From positions 1-6,185 of the forward strand of contig JAHJOY010000032.1 in NCBI GenBank assembly GCA_018819665.1: a DNA stretch of 6,185 bases, read 5' to 3'. This document shows, in pieces, positions 5,830 through 6,185 of this stretch. Each line of letters begins with the position of its first letter. The first letter of the stretch is position 1. The stretch comes from a bacterium. GTDB lineage: Bacteria > Atribacterota > Phoenicimicrobiia > Phoenicimicrobiales > Phoenicimicrobiaceae. A program made the position numbers and the translations under genes. Under the pieces are notes generated by a model. That model worked only from the letters and a program-made list of their open reading frames with translations, had not been told where the DNA came from and did no database searches.

Positions 5830-6185
5830 AAGTATCGCGTACTCTCTCTTTGATTTGATCAGGAGATAGTTTATTTAACTTGCCAGATAATATTATTCTA
5901 ATATTTTTTATATCGTTCTCTTTTGCGGTAATGAATCCTACTAATGGTTCAATTCCAAAGGTAACGTATTTTCCTATTTTTGAGAAATTTAGAATAAAAT
6001 TATCTCTCAGCTTCTCTAATTCCATTAAGGAATTATTCTTTTGAAAGTAATTTACTCCCAGTTCTACTATATCTTTATAATCAGTATGTATTAATTTTTC
6101 AAACCAGGAAGACAAAGGCGAATCATATATTTCAACTATATTTTCTATCTTAAAATCACCTTCGGGAATTATAAACTCTTTAGCA
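5822..6185 (-). CDS. ntpC: V-type ATP synthase/ATPase subunit C (AC39/d-type), C-terminal 120 aa, 5' end outside window
   Basis: The reading frame is open to the right edge. The first complete codon is at 6184-6182 and 120 residues precede the stop at 5824-5822. Residues near the edge read AKEFIIPEGDF. The C-terminal part contains IEPLVGFITAKENDIKNIRIIL, matching the family pattern G.EPL..Y...KE.EIKNIR.I., then GKLNKL and a terminal IKERVRDTYV. Subunit C is the funnel-shaped socket that joins the D-F axle to the membrane K ring. Full-length members have about 330 aa, so roughly two thirds lie beyond the window. A TTG at 6115-6113 is in frame but is an internal Leu codon and not the start, since homologous sequence continues upstream of it. 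Confidence 0.93.
   Translation of the reverse strand, partial: AKEFIIPEGDFKIENIVEIYDSPLSSWFEKLIHTDYKDIVELGVNYFQKNNSLMELEKLRDNFILNFSKIGKYVTFGIEPLVGFITAKENDIKNIRIILSGKLNKLSPDQIKERVRDTYV

Overview
The window is an AT-rich bacterial segment in which every recognisable gene lies on the minus strand, so it is read from high to low coordinates. It carries the end of a V-type (A/V-type, rotary) ATPase operon, a calcineurin-like metallophosphoesterase gene, a tRNA-Arg gene and the start of a plsC-type acyltransferase gene. The AT bias, the bacterial-style Shine-Dalgarno sites, the CCA-encoding tRNA and the subunit order C-F-A-B-D point to a low-GC bacterium, clostridia-like or from a candidate phylum with a similar operon. 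The same order occurs in Enterococcus hirae (ntpC-G-A-B-D) and in Thermus. Sequence alone does not settle the taxonomy.

Layout from right to left. 6185-5822 is the C-terminal third of subunit C (central-stalk socket, 5' end outside the window). It overlaps subunit F (5829-5503), which overlaps catalytic subunit A (5503-3749). Non-catalytic subunit B (3724-2312) follows after 24 nt, and central-shaft subunit D (2328-1711) overlaps the end of B. A hairpin with a U-tract directly after the D stop (about 1712-1675) ends the operon. Together these five genes encode the A3B3 head and the rotor axle (D, F, C). The membrane subunits (I, K) and peripheral stalk (E, G/H) are not in the window and presumably lie upstream, past the right edge, so ion specificity (Na+ or H+) cannot be read here.

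Downstream, a 144-bp AT-rich spacer leads to the metallophosphoesterase (1560-826). Its stop codon lies 3 nt from the first base of tRNA-Arg(CCG) (822-746). The 328-bp spacer between the tRNA and the plsC start holds no gene but is dense in small repeats. It contains two facing arrays of a degenerate heptamer (GTAAYNN), paired ATAC-type heptamers on both sides of them, two short hairpins (one resembling dispersed GTCATTCCC/GGGAATCC elements), and a 12-bp palindrome over a candidate plsC promoter. The plsC-like gene (417-1) runs off the left edge.

The coding content is ordinary housekeeping, and I found no evidence for an undescribed multi-gene system. The least explained part is the repeat mosaic at about 450-726.
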